This document shows, piece by piece, positions 50,908 through 51,893 of a stretch of DNA of 51,893 bases; position 1 is the stretch's first letter; the number at the start of each line of letters is the position of its first letter. The stretch comes from Candidatus Uhrbacteria bacterium RIFOXYB12_FULL_58_10 (lineage in GTDB: Bacteria > Patescibacteriota > Patescibacteriia > UBA9934 > GWF2-40-263). The notes under the pieces are model-generated. The model worked only from the letters and a program-made list of their open reading frames with translations, was not told the origin of the DNA and ran no database searches. The stretch lies in contig CALRHL010000005.1 in the NCBI GenBank assembly GCA_943359455.1, positions 1 through 51,893 of the forward strand. The letters are read 5' to 3'. A program made the position numbers and the translations under genes.

Positions 50908-51893
50908 ACACGTTCCACCCAACGACTGTGACACGCTCACCATCTGTCGGGACAGAAATAGATGGAAAGGTTTTTGTTTGGTCAGAGCAACTCGATGAAA
51001 AGGCTATTAGACAAAAACATGCACGACGTTCTGCTGTTAACATGGTGAATGGTGGAATGCTTGTGGTTGCAACCGCTTGCTTTCTTTGGTTTGGATGGAA
51101 TGTGTATGCGAGCATGCTTCCACATGGAATCGCTGGAGTATTTTTCGAGATTATTTTGCCGAGCGTAACAGGTCTCGCGCTTTCTCTCTTTTTGCTGACA
51201 GGTGCTTTTGTCTTTCAGCGCATGTGTGAACTGACACGTTCTCGATCGAAGATGCCGTTTTTTGTTCGGACAGATACCCTTCCAGAAATTCAAGCACCTG
51301 TTCCCGAAGGTCAGCGAGTAAACATCGCCGATCTCTTTCATCAAGAAGCGACGAAGACGGTGGAAAATGCCTACACGCTTGCAAAAAAATTTGGACATGG
51401 TTCGGTGGAACCGCTCCATTTGTTTATTGCCGCACTTTCACATGGCGATGTGCCTGTTGTATTTGGGCGACTTGGACTTAGTTTTGACGCGTTAAAAGAA
51501 CCTCTGAATCGTCGATTGCTCACACTACAAGTCGGCACGGATCCTGGGTTTTCATCTGATCTTGAACGTGTAATGCTCTCTGCATTTGTGAGTGCGTATA
51601 CTCAACACCGAACGGCTGTTTCCGCGACGGAACTTTTTTTTGAGGCGTATCGACATGACGCATTTCTCCGAGAATTATTTTACGACCTGAGTGTGGATGA
51701 AACACGGTTAGAAAATGTCGTCACATGGATTCGTATTTCGGAAACACTTCGTGAACGTTACGATCGGTTTCGTCACGCCGCATTGTTTAAACCGACTGGT
51801 CCGATGAATCGCTCGATGACTTCTGTGCAAACACCATCCCTTGATGCGATCGGGGAGGATCTCACCTCTGCCGCGGTTGCCGGGCATCTTCCA
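50904..51893 (+). CDS. Membrane-anchored Clp/Hsp100-type ATPase, N-terminal part (partial)
   Basis: The first 330 residues, running off the window. Residues 45-67 and 72-100 contain two hydrophobic helices (GGMLVVATACFLWFGW; ILPSVTGLALSLFLLTGAFVF). A Clp N-domain-like pair of repeats follows: TKTVENAYTLAKKFGHGSVEPLHLFIAALSH and LERVMLSAFVSAYTQHRTAV...ELFFEAYRHD. The end, SLDAIGEDLTSAAVAGHL, is where ClpC-type proteins lead into the first AAA+ domain. An unfoldase fixed to the membrane is inferred. ATG 50904 comes from the ATGA overlap. Confidence 0.8.
   Translation, partial: MNTFHPTTVTRSPSVGTEIDGKVFVWSEQLDEKAIRQKHARRSAVNMVNGGMLVVATACFLWFGWNVYASMLPHGIAGVFFEIILPSVTGLALSLFLLTGAFVFQRMCELTRSRSKMPFFVRTDTLPEIQAPVPEGQRVNIADLFHQEATKTVENAYTLAKKFGHGSVEPLHLFIAALSHGDVPVVFGRLGLSFDALKEPLNRRLLTLQVGTDPGFSSDLERVMLSAFVSAYTQHRTAVSATELFFEAYRHDAFLRELFYDLSVDETRLENVVTWIRISETLRERYDRFRHAALFKPTGPMNRSMTSVQTPSLDAIGEDLTSAAVAGHLP

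Overview
The window looks like a chromosome segment of a Patescibacteria (Candidate Phyla Radiation) bacterium. The evidence is compact operons with ATGA overlaps, the standard code (TGA is a stop), only the minimal housekeeping repertoire, a type IV pilus cluster (pilM, pilin, pilD), a shortened HrcA, a membrane-anchored Clp-type ATPase, many genes without recognisable relatives, and in-frame repeat tracts inside housekeeping proteins. The phylum assignment is an inference from gene content and style. No rRNA lies in the window.

Layout. 1-4.5 kb: end of a P-type ATPase, dnaG, rpoD, a HEPN/MNT pair and a DUF2975-like membrane protein. 4.5-10.5 kb: a variable region with a duplicated small membrane-protein locus, perfect palindromes, a G12 tract upstream of a hypothetical gene, an aspartoacylase-like hydrolase with a GNAT acetyltransferase, and two tandem tRNA-Gln genes, one carrying a 49-nt hairpin in its D loop. 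10.5-14.5 kb: ATP-grasp ligase, tRNA-dihydrouridine synthase, beta-CASP nuclease and a zinc protein. 14.6-23.3 kb: LAGLIDADG endonuclease, lepA, two tandem solenoid paralogs, recJ and rnhA in one run. 23.4-25.8 kb: pilus genes. 26.5-32.2 kb: ligA, gatC, gatA, lgt and a nucleotidyltransferase. 32.3-39.3 kb: an acidic protein, tRNA-Glu, a MazEF-like module and a run of four unknown genes ending in a transglutaminase/LRR-like protein. 39.3-44.9 kb: ribH/ribE, a CPA2 antiporter, three small unknowns and a PP2C-type protein. 44.9-51.9 kb: a CIRCE-controlled hrcA-grpE-dnaK-(small membrane protein)-dnaJ run, then tgt and the start of a Clp ATPase.

The strongest unusual signal is a set of short repeats that invade genes without breaking them. 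A roughly 100-130 bp palindromic element lies in frame in dnaG and, in the opposite orientation, in recJ. Other palindromic or satellite-like inserts lie in frame in dus (two families), lepA, tgt, grpE, ligA, hrcA and at the recJ/rnhA junction, and one sits in a tRNA D loop. This resembles in principle the Rickettsia palindromic elements, but several sequence families are involved here.

A second theme is transcription start. At least eight genes carry a -10 hexamer only 6-9 nt before ATG, which predicts leaderless mRNAs. A different set of mostly unknown, more GC-rich genes has Shine-Dalgarno sequences, longer leaders and individual strong terminators.
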